Assembly: GCA_964569015.1 (NCBI GenBank)
Contig: CAZMSN010000083.1
Location: 1 to 5,716 of the forward strand
Direction of reading: 5' to 3'
Origin: CAYQEC01 sp964569015
GTDB lineage: Bacteria; Actinomycetota; Acidimicrobiia; Spongiisociales; UBA5794
DNA: 5,716 nucleotides
The translations under genes and the position numbers were made by a program. Position 1 is the stretch's first letter. Each line of letters begins with the position of its first letter. The notes under the pieces were generated by a model. The model searched no databases, was not told where the DNA came from, and saw only the letters and a list, made by a program, of their open reading frames with translations. Shown piece after piece: positions 1-5,716 of this stretch.

Positions 1-263
1 GCGAACTCGGTGTTGCCCGCCACCAGATCGGCCAGCTCGGCATCGGTCACGCCCGTGTCGAGCACTCGCTCCACGTCGCCGCGGGCAAGCTCACCGTTGG
101 CAGGCAGGGGACCCGGCAACGTCGACGGGGTGTGATCACCAGGAGACGTCGTCGTGGTGACAGGGACCGACGTCGTTGAACCGCCCCCTTCGGCGCCACC
201 ACAAGCGGCAGCAAGCAGGGCAACTCCCACAACGAGCCACCCGACGCGACGTCCCATGCTCAT
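1..263 (-). CDS. Putative secreted lipoprotein, N-terminal part (truncated at left window edge)
   Basis: This reading frame starts with ATG at 263 and stays open to the left edge, giving 87 complete codons; the C-terminus lies outside the window. The product begins with a short basic stretch (MSMGRR), then a hydrophobic segment of about 14 residues (G8 to A20), then the lipobox LLAAAC with the lipidated cysteine at residue 21. After Cys21 comes a flexible Gly/Ser/Thr/Pro-rich linker (residues 22-55), typical of actinobacterial lipoproteins tethered outside the membrane. From about residue 56 a helical, charged segment begins (ELARGDVERVLDTGVTDAEL). It faintly recalls the start of Mtb12-like secreted antigen domains, but too little is present to assign it. 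A second in-frame ATG at 257 is an alternative start. There is no Shine-Dalgarno sequence, so translation may be leaderless. The gene follows a terminator and should have its own promoter. The signal peptide call is firm; the function is unknown. Confidence 0.82.
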   Translation of the reverse strand, partial: MSMGRRVGWLVVGVALLAAACGGAEGGGSTTSVPVTTTTSPGDHTPSTLPGPLPANGELARGDVERVLDTGVTDAELADLVAGNTEF

Positions 264-271
264 GTCACTGC

Positions 272-299
272 GACGTTGCCGAGACCTCGGAGGGTTCCC
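272..299 (-). promoter_or_regulatory. Possible ECF sigma factor promoter for the lipoprotein gene
   Basis: On the minus strand, GGGAAC (299-294) is followed after 18 bases by CGTC (275-272). This resembles the GGAAC / CGTT pair recognised by many actinobacterial ECF sigma factors such as the SigE and SigH type. The -10-like element ends 8 bases before the ATG at 263, which would place the transcription start at or next to the start codon. That fits the missing ribosome binding site. The terminator just upstream means some promoter is needed in this short space. The match is short and the -10 element is imperfect, so this is an inference. Confidence 0.3.
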
Positions 300-310
300 G
301 GCACTTGTCG

Positions 311-346
311 AAGAAGAACGGGCCGGTGCCCCCCGGCACCGGCCCG
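311..346 (-). terminator. Rho-independent terminator of the smc-ftsY-cdd unit
   Basis: A perfect 12-bp GC-rich stem (arms 346-335 and 330-319, CGGGCCGGTGCC on the minus strand) closes a 4-base GGGG loop. On the minus strand it is followed directly by the T-rich run TTCTTCTT (318-311). The plus-strand side of the hairpin has no T tract, so it acts on right-to-left transcripts. It sits 48 bases after the stop of the candidate ORF at 394, about 380 bases after the cdd stop, and 48 bases before the lipoprotein start. It therefore separates the operon from the next gene. Confidence 0.85.
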
Positions 347-393
347 CTGACTTGCCCCAGCCCCTTCTCGAGAGGAGGCGATCGTGCCCCGTC

Positions 394-717
394 TCAAGTG
401 AGGATCTGATGGCTCCTGACGCACCGCAGGGCTGCGTCCCTGCCGCGAGTCAGATGCCTCGGCGCGCGGAGCGGCTCCGGGAGGAGGTCGGAGAACAGCA
501 ACACCGAGGTCGCCGATGTCGCCTCCACCACAGACGGCATCGACTTCCCGAGAACGAGACCGGAGTTGACGGCAGCGGCTCCCACCGGGAGCGAACTCCA
601 TCCCGTATCCAGCGCGACGCTGCGGGAAAGAGGGCTCAGCCACCCCTCGCAGAACTCACGGCCGTGTCGCTCGGGCATCCACCCGCTATCGGCCGGCGCC
701 GGGAATCTCTTGAGCAC
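394..717 (-). CDS. Candidate small hypothetical protein (107 aa), unassigned
   Basis: This open frame begins with GTG 12 bases after the cdd stop and ends 48 bases before the terminator, so its position suits a last gene of the operon. I counted GC of about 65, 57 and 81 percent at codon positions 1, 2 and 3, which is the order expected of a real gene in a high-GC genome and better than the opposite-strand frame covering the same bases. The product starts MLKRFPAPADSG. Its middle is fairly hydrophobic (VGAAAVNSGLVLGKSM at about residues 45-60, then SVLLFSDLLPEP) and its C-terminus is arginine-rich. I recognise no family, catalytic motif, signal peptide or clear membrane segment. There is no good ribosome binding site at GTG 717; an internal ATG at 678 is an alternative start. 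It could equally be a chance open frame or a decayed gene in the cdd 3' region. Confidence 0.35.
   Translation of the reverse strand: MLKRFPAPADSGWMPERHGREFCEGWLSPLSRSVALDTGWSSLPVGAAAVNSGLVLGKSMPSVVEATSATSVLLFSDLLPEPLRAPRHLTRGRDAALRCVRSHQILT
416..453 (-). repeat. Imperfect hairpin within the cdd-terminator interval
   Basis: The arms CTGAC (416-420) and GTCAG (449-453) enclose a 2-bp GC/GC step (421-422 with 445-446) and an inner 6-bp stem GCAGGG / CCCTGC (426-431 with 438-443) around a 6-base loop. Small internal bulges interrupt it. It lies inside the 3' end of the candidate ORF at 394-717 and has no T tract, so it is not a terminator. It may be a transcript-stabilising or processing structure, or chance pairing in GC-rich DNA. 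Confidence 0.35.
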
Positions 718-729
718 TGACCCGGCCGA

Positions 730-1134
730 TCAGTCGCCGCCGAGCACCTCGGGCCCGAAAGCGTGTGGCAACAGGTCCTCGAGGCGACACGCCAGCGCCT
801 CGCCGTCGGCGCCCTGCACGACGACGGTCTCAACTCCAAACTCGCGCATGAGCTGGCGGCAGTTGCCGCAGGGATAGCACTCGCCGCCGTTGAGGCCGGC
901 CACGGCCACCGTGGTGAGCCGGCGAGCCCCGGCCGCCACCGCGCTGGAGATGGCGTTCCCCTCGGCGCAGATCGTCGACCCGTAGGCGACGTTCTCCACG
1001 TTGACGCCGGTGAAGCGGCGCCCGTCGGCGGCCACCACCACCGCCCCCACCCGGTAGCCGGAATAGGGGGCGTAGGCCGCCTCCGCGGCCTTCGCCGCCT
1101 GGGCGTGCAGCTCGTCCGGCGTCGGGTTGCTCAT
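730..1134 (-). CDS. cdd: Cytidine deaminase (zinc-dependent, tetrameric type)
   Basis: This 134-aa protein hydrolytically deaminates cytidine and deoxycytidine to uridine and deoxyuridine in cytosolic pyrimidine salvage. The length is that of the short homotetrameric family. Visible motifs are the N-terminal helix with YAPYSGYRVGA (residues 21-31), the substrate-binding FTGVNVENVAYG (41-52), the catalytic C56-A-E58 and the zinc motif P88-CGNC-RQ94. Cys56, Cys89 and Cys92 are the expected zinc ligands and Glu58 the proton shuttle. The C-terminal LLPHAFGPEVL matches the family's LLP-AFGP-L ending. One oddity is CAEGNA in place of the common CAERxA: the arginine that normally contacts the zinc cysteines is glycine here. 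The ATG overlaps the ftsY stop as ATGA and has no ribosome binding site of its own, so translational coupling to ftsY is likely. The family assignment is very secure; activity on cytidine rather than a related pyrimidine is inferred. Confidence 0.96.
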   Translation of the reverse strand: MSNPTPDELHAQAAKAAEAAYAPYSGYRVGAVVVAADGRRFTGVNVENVAYGSTICAEGNAISSAVAAGARRLTTVAVAGLNGGECYPCGNCRQLMREFGVETVVVQGADGEALACRLEDLLPHAFGPEVLGGD

Positions 1135-2159
1135 GGGCCGAGCAGCGCATCCACGAACGCCGCAGGATCGAAGGGCATCAGATCATCCACTCCTTCGCCG
1201 ACGCCGATGTACTTCACCGGAATGCCGAGCTCCTGCTCGATCGCCACCACCACTCCCCCGCGGGCGGTGCCGTCCAGCTTGGTCAACACGATACCGGTCA
1301 CACCCACCGCCTCGGTGAACGTCCGGGCCTGGCCGATGGCGTTCTGCCCGATCGTGCCGTCCAGCACGAGCAGCACCTCCGGATTCCTACCCGACTCGCG
1401 GCACAGCACCCGAGCCACCTTCGCAAGCTCGGCCATGAGATTCGCCTTGTTCTGGAGGCGACCGGCGGTGTCGACGATCAGCACGTCGATGCCTCGGGCC
1501 CGGCACGCCCGGTAGGCGTCGAAGGCGACAGAAGCGGGATCTGCACCGGCCTGGCCGGTGACGATGTCGACGCCGGCCCGCTCCGCCCAACTCCGAAGCT
1601 GCTGATCGGCGGCGGCCCGGAACGTGTCGGCCGCCCCCAATAGCACGCCGCTGCCGCTTCTGCGGAACTGGGAAGCCAGCTTGCCGATCGTGGTGGTTTT
1701 TCCGCTGCCGTTCACTCCCACCACCAGCACGACCGCCGGCGCTCCGCCGCTCGCCACGGCACGATCGCGGGCGCCGAGCAGGCCGATCAGCTCGTCTTCC
1801 AGCAGGCGGCGAGCCTGCTCTCCGTCATCTGGTTCCTGTTCCCGCACCGCCCCGACCACCGTCGCTGCGGTGGCGACGCCTACGTCGGCCGCCACCAGAG
1901 AGTCCTCCAGCTCCGACCAGAACCCCTCGTCGAGCGTCGCTCTCCCCAGCACCGACCCGAGCCGGTCGGCGAGCGCCTTCCTCGTCTTGCCGAGGCGGTT
2001 TCGGAGGCCGGTGGCCGCTGAAACAGGCGCCGCCGGAGGGACCTTGCGTTCCAGGCCGGGGATCTCGATGCCTCTCGGCGATCGGGATCGGCGACGCGCC
2101 ACCAAGTGGCCTATCACCAGCAGCACCACCGCGATCACAATGACGACGACAGGCGTCAC
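1131..2159 (-). CDS. ftsY: Signal recognition particle receptor FtsY (SRP GTPase, membrane-anchored)
   Basis: FtsY receives ribosome-SRP complexes at the cytoplasmic membrane. Its GTPase pairs with that of Ffh, delivering nascent membrane proteins to SecYEG. From the GTG at 2159 the protein is 342 aa. It opens with a membrane segment (residues 4-20, VVVIVIAVVLLVIGHLV) followed by ARRR, an anchor in place of the long acidic A domain of E. coli FtsY. The helical N domain covers about residues 50-130, with LEDSLVAADVG inside it. The G domain shows G1 GVNGSGKTT (148-156), G2 DTFRAAA (178-184), G3 DTAGR (230-234), G4 TKLD (293-296) and the closing GVGEG (319-323) before DDLMPFDP. I chose GTG 2159 because GAGGAG lies 6 bases upstream; an in-frame TTG at 2163-2165 abuts that site with no spacer. 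The gene begins 18 bases after the smc stop and overlaps cdd by 4 bases. Confidence 0.97.
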   Translation of the reverse strand: MTPVVVIVIAVVLLVIGHLVARRRSRSPRGIEIPGLERKVPPAAPVSAATGLRNRLGKTRKALADRLGSVLGRATLDEGFWSELEDSLVAADVGVATAATVVGAVREQEPDDGEQARRLLEDELIGLLGARDRAVASGGAPAVVLVVGVNGSGKTTTIGKLASQFRRSGSGVLLGAADTFRAAADQQLRSWAERAGVDIVTGQAGADPASVAFDAYRACRARGIDVLIVDTAGRLQNKANLMAELAKVARVLCRESGRNPEVLLVLDGTIGQNAIGQARTFTEAVGVTGIVLTKLDGTARGGVVVAIEQELGIPVKYIGVGEGVDDLMPFDPAAFVDALLGP

Positions 2160-2165
2160 TTCCAA

Positions 2166-2171
2166 CTCCTC
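2166..2171 (-). promoter_or_regulatory. Ribosome binding site that sets the ftsY start
   Basis: GAGGAG on the minus strand lies between the smc stop (2180-2178) and ftsY. The spacing to the GTG at 2159-2157 is 6 bases, close to ideal. The upstream in-frame TTG (2165-2163) touches the site directly and is unlikely to be used. It is the clearest Shine-Dalgarno sequence in the window. Confidence 0.8.
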
Positions 2172-2177
2172 GCCCGT

Positions 2178-5100
2178 TCAGATGGCCGGCTCGTGGATGC
2201 GCTTGGCCAGAACCTGCGACGACTCCCCGGGCTCCATCGTGACGCCGTAGAGGATATCTGCCGCTTCCATCGTCTGCGGCTGGTGGGTGATGATTACGAG
2301 CTGCGCCGACTCGCGCAACGTGTCGACCAGCCGCAGGAATCGCCGCAGGTTGGCGTCGTCGAGGGCCGCCTCCACCTCGTCGAGCACGTAGAAGGGGCTC
2401 GGCCGGGCCCGAAAGACGGCGAAGAGGAACGCCAGCGCAGCCAGGGATCTCTCCCCGCCCGACAGCAGGCTGAGCCGCCCGATCTTCTTGCCGAGCGGCT
2501 GGGCTTCGATCTCCACTCCCGATTCGAGGGGCCGGTCCGGGTCGGTCAGGCAGAGGTGCCCCCGCCCGCCGGGGAACACCAGCGAGAAGTGCTCGGAGAA
2601 GAGGGCGGAGATCTCCTCGAAGGCGGTGACAAACAGCAGAGCCATCTCGTCGTCGAGGGCCCTGATCACCTTGCGCAACTCGTGGCGCGATTCCTCGAGG
2701 TCGGCGAGCTGGGCCTCCAGTGTCTCTACCTCGGCGGCGAGTTCCCGGTACTCGGCGGCGGCGAGCGGGTTGATGGGACCCATCCGGCGAAGCTGGGCCT
2801 CCAGCGACGCCAGGCGCTCTCCGGCGTCGACGTCGTCCTCCCGTTCCGGCGCAGCAGCAGCCAGTGCCTCCTCCTGTGAGGCGTCGGCGTCGCGTCGCAA
2901 ACCTTCGGCCACCGCCTCGTTGCGCACGCGCAGCTCGGCGAGCTCGATAGCGAGAGCGGATGCCTTGTCCTTGGCTTCGTTGAGCGCGGTGTCCAGCTCG
3001 TCCTGGCGCGCGTGGGCGGCCGCCAGGCGCCCGTCGGCGAGCCCCGACTCTTCGCGGAGCCCTCGCTGGCGAAGGCGAAGCTCGGAGACGTGGCCCCGCA
3101 CGACAGTCAGCGCACGCTGCGCCTCGTCCTCGATGGCCTGCAGCTCGGCGACGGCCTCGGGATCGCCGGGGGCATCGTCGAAGGACGCCATCTCGGCCGT
3201 CACGACGGCATGACGATTCTCCAGCAGGCGCCGCCGCTCGCGGGTGCTCGCCAGTGCGGCGGCCGCTTCCTCGCGGAGGCGACGTGCCTCGTCACGACGC
3301 CGCGCCACGTCCTCACGCCGCCGGTTGAGAGCGTCCCAGGCCTCCTGGCGAACCCTCTCCTCGCCTTCGAACTCCTCGATGTGCCTCCGTAGCTCGGCAA
3401 GCCTCTCTTCTCGCGCCGTCGCCGCCACGCCCAAGCCGGCCAGACGCTCGTCGAGCCGCGCCATCTCGTCCTCGCCGGCTCCTCGTGCCCGGGCGTTGAG
3501 TGCCAGCGCCTCGGTGTGGCCGGCGAGACGGGCCTCCAGCTCCTCGAGCATCTCGAGGGCCTGACGCTCGGCGTCGCTCGCCTCCTCGAAAGCACGGCGG
3601 GCGGTGTGACAACGGCTGGCGCTGCGGGCCAGCTCCCGGTCGGTGGTCTCGGCGGCGACCCGGGCCGCTTCCAGGGCAGCGGGGCCGGCCCCGTCGGGAT
3701 CGGCGAGGTACATGCCGGCCCGGGAGATGACGTCGCCCTCGGGGGTGACGGCACGGAACTCCGGGTGGCGCTCCACCAGCGTCCATCCGCTCGACCAACC
3801 CTCCACCAGCACGACATCGCCGAGCAGGCACCCTGCCAGCTCTCGGTCCGCACCCGGGCCGAGCCGGTCGACGAGTGCCTCGGCGCCGAGACCTGCGGCG
3901 ACGCTCGAGCCTTCGGCGCGGGTGTCCGAAAGCACGAAGGTGAGGCCGCCGAGCCCTCCCGACTTCAGATCACCGATGAGGTCGCGAAGCTCATCCCGAC
4001 CTGCCGCGACCAGGGAGTTGCGCCATTCGCCGAGGGCGCCGTCGACGGCCGGGCCCAGATCGGCGGGCACGTCGAGTCGTTCGACGACCGTGCCCAGTAC
4101 CGCTTCCGCCGATCGAGCGCGGGCAAAGGCCTCGGGGTCGCCCAGTCCGGCGAGTGCCGCCTCCACCGCCTCGACCCGAGCGGTGGCCCGCGCCATTGCC
4201 AGCTCGTCGCGGCGTTGGCCTTCCTCGGCCTGCTCCAGCTCGTCGCGGGTGTGCTCGCTGATTTGGCGGGCCGCGGCGTGAGCGGCCTGGGCCCGCCCCA
4301 CCTCGGCGTCCGTGCTCTGGATTTCCTCGACGAGGGTGTCGGAATCGTGCTGCTCCTCGGCGAGGCGAGCCGCGACGACCTCGCGGCGCCGTTCCACGGC
4401 CTCGGCCTCGCGGCGATCGCGCTCGGCGGCGTTCTCCAGGGCCCGTAGATCGCCGCGCAGCGTGGCGACCACGGCTTCGGCGGGGAGCCGAACCTGCTCG
4501 GCGAGCGACCGTTCCTCGTCCTCGAGGGCTTCGAGGGCGACCTCACGCCGCTCTGCCTGGGTGGCCGCGGCCCGCTCCTCGGCGATGCAGCTCTCGATCT
4601 CGGCGGCGATCCGGGCACTCTCCTCCTCGAGATCGTGCCGGCGCTCCCCGGCGCCGCGACGGCGGCTCTCGAACGAATACCGGCGCTCGCGCGCCACCAG
4701 GGCGATGCGGTGATAGCGCTCGGCCACCGTCTCCAGCCGAGCCGCGGCTGCCGTGTCGCGCTCCAGTGCTCTCCCTACCTCGCCTGCTGCCTTTCGCAGA
4801 TCGCTCAGGTCGGCGACGATGCGCCGGCGCTCCTCCCCGTGGGCGGCGATCGCCTCGGTGAGGGTGGTGTGCTCGGCTTCGTCCGCCGTCAGCCGGGACC
4901 GCAGCGACCGAAGTTGCTCGCCTCCCAGCCACAGCCGCAGCGCCCGGATCTCGGCCCGCACGCCCTCGTGCCGCTCGGCGGCGTTGGCCTGGCGCTTGAG
5001 CGGGCGGAGGTGGCGCCGCTGCTCGTCGAGGATGTCGGTGAGCCGGGTGACGTCGATGTCGGTCTGCTCCAGACGGCGGATGGAACGGTCGCGCCGCTGG

Positions 5101-5612
5101 CGATGCTTGGTGATCCCGGCCGCCTCCTCGATGACGGAACGGTGCTCATCGGCGCGGGCGCTCAAGATGGTCCCGATCTGGCCCTGCCCGACGAGCACGT
5201 GCTGATGCCGTCCCACCCCGCCGTCCGAGAGCAGCTCGTGCAGGTCGAGCAGGCGGCAAGGGGTGCCGTTCAGGGCGTACTCGGAGGTGCCGTCCCGGTA
5301 AAGGCGGCGGGTCATGGTGATCTCGTTGAGGTCGAGGGGCAGGAACCGGTCGGCATTGTCGAAGGTGACCACCACTTCGGCGCGGCCCAGGGGAGGTCGG
5401 GTGGTGGTGCCGGCGAAGATCACGTCCTCCATCTTCTCGGTGCGGAGCGTGCTGGTGGCCTGGGTGCCCATCACCCAGGCGAGGGCGTCGAGCAGATTCG
5501 ACTTGCCCGAGCCATTGGGGCCGACCACCACGGTGACACCTGCCTCGAAGTCGAGGCGGGTCCGATCGGCGAAGGACTTGAAGCCCGCGAGCGAGAGAGT
5601 CTTCAGGTACAC
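2178..5612 (-). CDS. smc: Chromosome segregation protein SMC (bacterial condensin ATPase)
   Basis: This 1144-aa protein is the ATPase arm of the Smc-ScpAB complex, which loads on DNA and extrudes or tethers loops to organise and segregate the chromosome; scpA and scpB are not in the window. The N-terminal head holds FKSFADRT (residues 11-18), Walker A GPNGSGKSN (31-39), and the Q-loop VGQGQ (141-145) followed by the IEEAAGITKHR signature. The first coiled-coil arm spans about 165-495, the hinge about 500-650 (AVLGTVVERLDVPADLG, then GGLGGLTFVLSD), and the returning arm about 650-975. The C-terminal head carries the ABC signature LSLLSGGER (1047-1055), Walker B FYVLDEV with D1078 and E1079, the D-loop ALDDAN (1083-1088) and switch His1110. 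The frame is intact and all ATPase residues are present. The length is slightly under the usual 1150-1200. The start is GTG at 5612 with a weak AGG four bases upstream; MYLKTLSLAGFKSF matches the family N-terminus, so no earlier start is needed. Confidence 0.98.
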   Translation of the reverse strand: MYLKTLSLAGFKSFADRTRLDFEAGVTVVVGPNGSGKSNLLDALAWVMGTQATSTLRTEKMEDVIFAGTTTRPPLGRAEVVVTFDNADRFLPLDLNEITMTRRLYRDGTSEYALNGTPCRLLDLHELLSDGGVGRHQHVLVGQGQIGTILSARADEHRSVIEEAAGITKHRQRRDRSIRRLEQTDIDVTRLTDILDEQRRHLRPLKRQANAAERHEGVRAEIRALRLWLGGEQLRSLRSRLTADEAEHTTLTEAIAAHGEERRRIVADLSDLRKAAGEVGRALERDTAAAARLETVAERYHRIALVARERRYSFESRRRGAGERRHDLEEESARIAAEIESCIAEERAAATQAERREVALEALEDEERSLAEQVRLPAEAVVATLRGDLRALENAAERDRREAEAVERRREVVAARLAEEQHDSDTLVEEIQSTDAEVGRAQAAHAAARQISEHTRDELEQAEEGQRRDELAMARATARVEAVEAALAGLGDPEAFARARSAEAVLGTVVERLDVPADLGPAVDGALGEWRNSLVAAGRDELRDLIGDLKSGGLGGLTFVLSDTRAEGSSVAAGLGAEALVDRLGPGADRELAGCLLGDVVLVEGWSSGWTLVERHPEFRAVTPEGDVISRAGMYLADPDGAGPAALEAARVAAETTDRELARSASRCHTARRAFEEASDAERQALEMLEELEARLAGHTEALALNARARGAGEDEMARLDERLAGLGVAATAREERLAELRRHIEEFEGEERVRQEAWDALNRRREDVARRRDEARRLREEAAAALASTRERRRLLENRHAVVTAEMASFDDAPGDPEAVAELQAIEDEAQRALTVVRGHVSELRLRQRGLREESGLADGRLAAAHARQDELDTALNEAKDKASALAIELAELRVRNEAVAEGLRRDADASQEEALAAAAPEREDDVDAGERLASLEAQLRRMGPINPLAAAEYRELAAEVETLEAQLADLEESRHELRKVIRALDDEMALLFVTAFEEISALFSEHFSLVFPGGRGHLCLTDPDRPLESGVEIEAQPLGKKIGRLSLLSGGERSLAALAFLFAVFRARPSPFYVLDEVEAALDDANLRRFLRLVDTLRESAQLVIITHQPQTMEAADILYGVTMEPGESSQVLAKRIHEPAI

Positions 5613-5621
5613 GGCACCTGG

Positions 5622-5630
5622 AGCTTACCA
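5622..5630 (-). promoter_or_regulatory. Possible extended -10 promoter element before smc
   Basis: The minus strand reads TGG TAAGCT (5630-5622), fitting an extended -10 (TGn followed by TAnnnT). No good -35 lies 17-18 bases upstream. The motif would start transcription around 5615, only a few bases before the GTG at 5612, giving a nearly leaderless smc transcript. Its first bases lie in the right arm of the neighbouring dyad. It is weak evidence from a short motif in an AT-richer gap; smc could simply be read through from acyP. Confidence 0.25.
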
Positions 5631-5647
5631 ACGAACTACATCGTTGG
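5628..5647. repeat. Perfect 7-bp inverted repeat between acyP and smc
   Basis: The minus strand has CCAACGA (5647-5641), a 6-base spacer TGTAGT, and TCGTTGG (5634-5628). The repeat falls in the 53-base gap between the two genes and is not followed by a T tract, so it is not a terminator. It could be a protein-binding operator, since it overlaps the start of an extended -10-like motif, or an RNA hairpin just upstream of the smc start. Confidence 0.55.
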
Positions 5648-5665
5648 GATTCGTTTCTCCGGCCC

Positions 5666-5716
5666 TCACCTGACGGAGAATCCCGTGATCTCGGGGTCGA
5701 GAGGCACCGCATCGAG
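5666..5716 (-). CDS. acyP: C-terminal end of probable acylphosphatase (truncated at right window edge)
   Basis: The minus-strand frame entering from the right edge reads 16 codons, LDAVPLDPEITGFSVR, then TGA at 5668-5666. Thirteen of the 16 third positions are G or C, as expected of a gene here. The ending fits the C-terminus of acylphosphatases, small enzymes that hydrolyse carboxyl-phosphate bonds, whose last strand is typically like TGFxxR; from memory the mycobacterial protein ends in ITGFSER and the E. coli one in LTDFRIR. Position supports this, since in mycobacteria acyP lies directly upstream of smc and ftsY. The catalytic Arg and Asn lie outside the window. With only 16 residues the name rests on motif plus gene order. 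That some CDS ends here is more certain than which one. Confidence 0.65.
   Translation of the reverse strand, partial: LDAVPLDPEITGFSVR

Noticed and set aside
363..378. Near-palindrome around CTCGAG at 363-378
   Set aside because: It has no loop, includes a mismatch or wobble, and is short; such matches are expected by chance.
260..643. Minus-strand open frame of 127 codons between cdd and the lipoprotein gene
   Set aside because: It reads straight through the terminator hairpin, has an Arg/Gly/Pro-rich product without motifs, and is out of frame with the better candidate at 394-717.
154..720. Long plus-strand open frame of 188 codons opposite the cdd-terminator interval
   Set aside because: GC is highest at its first codon position and lower at its third, the mirror of a minus-strand gene. 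The product is low-complexity Arg/Pro/Ala, and it runs across the terminator and into the lipoprotein gene.
346..729. tRNA or known structured RNA in the longest weakly coding stretch
   Set aside because: I found no T-loop-like GTTCGA sequence with flanking stems and no cloverleaf on either strand; only the simple hairpin and the terminator are visible.
2488..4713. Several long plus-strand open frames antisense to smc (for example 3516-4448 and 3643-4281)
   Set aside because: They are shadows of the Glu/Arg/Ala-rich coiled-coil codons in GC-rich DNA, with Ser/Arg/Ala-rich products and no recognisable domain, while smc itself is intact and conserved.
5628..5647. SOS/LexA box in the acyP-smc gap
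   Set aside because: The GTTCG half is present, but the CGAAC partner four bases away is missing, so it does not fit CGAAC-N4-GTTCG.
5146..5712. Minus-strand frame of 188 codons starting near the right edge and overlapping the smc start
   Set aside because: It is out of frame with both the acylphosphatase tail and smc, covers the Walker A region in a shifted frame, and yields an Arg/Pro-rich product.

Overview
The window is high in GC (about two thirds by eye) with strongly GC-biased third codon positions. The gene order and protein details point to an actinobacterium, possibly a deep-branching or uncultivated lineage, but I cannot name the genus. The main support is the order acyP tail, smc, ftsY, which matches my memory of the mycobacterial acyP-smc-ftsY arrangement. 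The FtsY carries an N-terminal membrane anchor of the type seen in Actinobacteria. GTG starts and weak or absent Shine-Dalgarno sequences are common here, as in that phylum.

Every gene I can support lies on the minus strand, so transcription runs from right to left. At the right edge (5666-5716) are the last 16 codons of a gene that reads like the C-terminus of acylphosphatase. A 53-nt gap follows; it holds a perfect 7-bp dyad that abuts and overlaps an extended -10-like motif. Next come smc (5612-2178, complete, 1144 aa), ftsY (2159-1131, start decided by a GAGGAG ribosome binding site), and cdd, a tetrameric-type cytidine deaminase (1134-730) that overlaps ftsY by four bases (ATGA). Then comes a possible small hypothetical ORF (717-394), which has a coding-like base pattern but no family I recognise. 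A strong rho-independent terminator (346-311) closes the unit. Immediately beyond it a new gene starts at 263: a secreted lipoprotein that runs off the left edge. It may have its own promoter and a leaderless start.

Functionally this is mainly a housekeeping operon. SMC is the condensin ATPase for chromosome organisation and segregation. FtsY is the SRP receptor for co-translational membrane targeting. Cdd is a pyrimidine salvage enzyme. The longest stretch without a certain gene is 264-729. It holds the candidate ORF, an internal hairpin at 416-453 and the terminator; I see no tRNA or other known RNA there. I see no mobile element, CRISPR array, defence system or convincing novel system in the window. 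The points worth a second look are small: the altered CAEGNA zinc motif of Cdd, the ftsY-cdd coupling, the operator-like dyad before smc, the unassigned ORF, and the possible ECF-type promoter of the lipoprotein gene.
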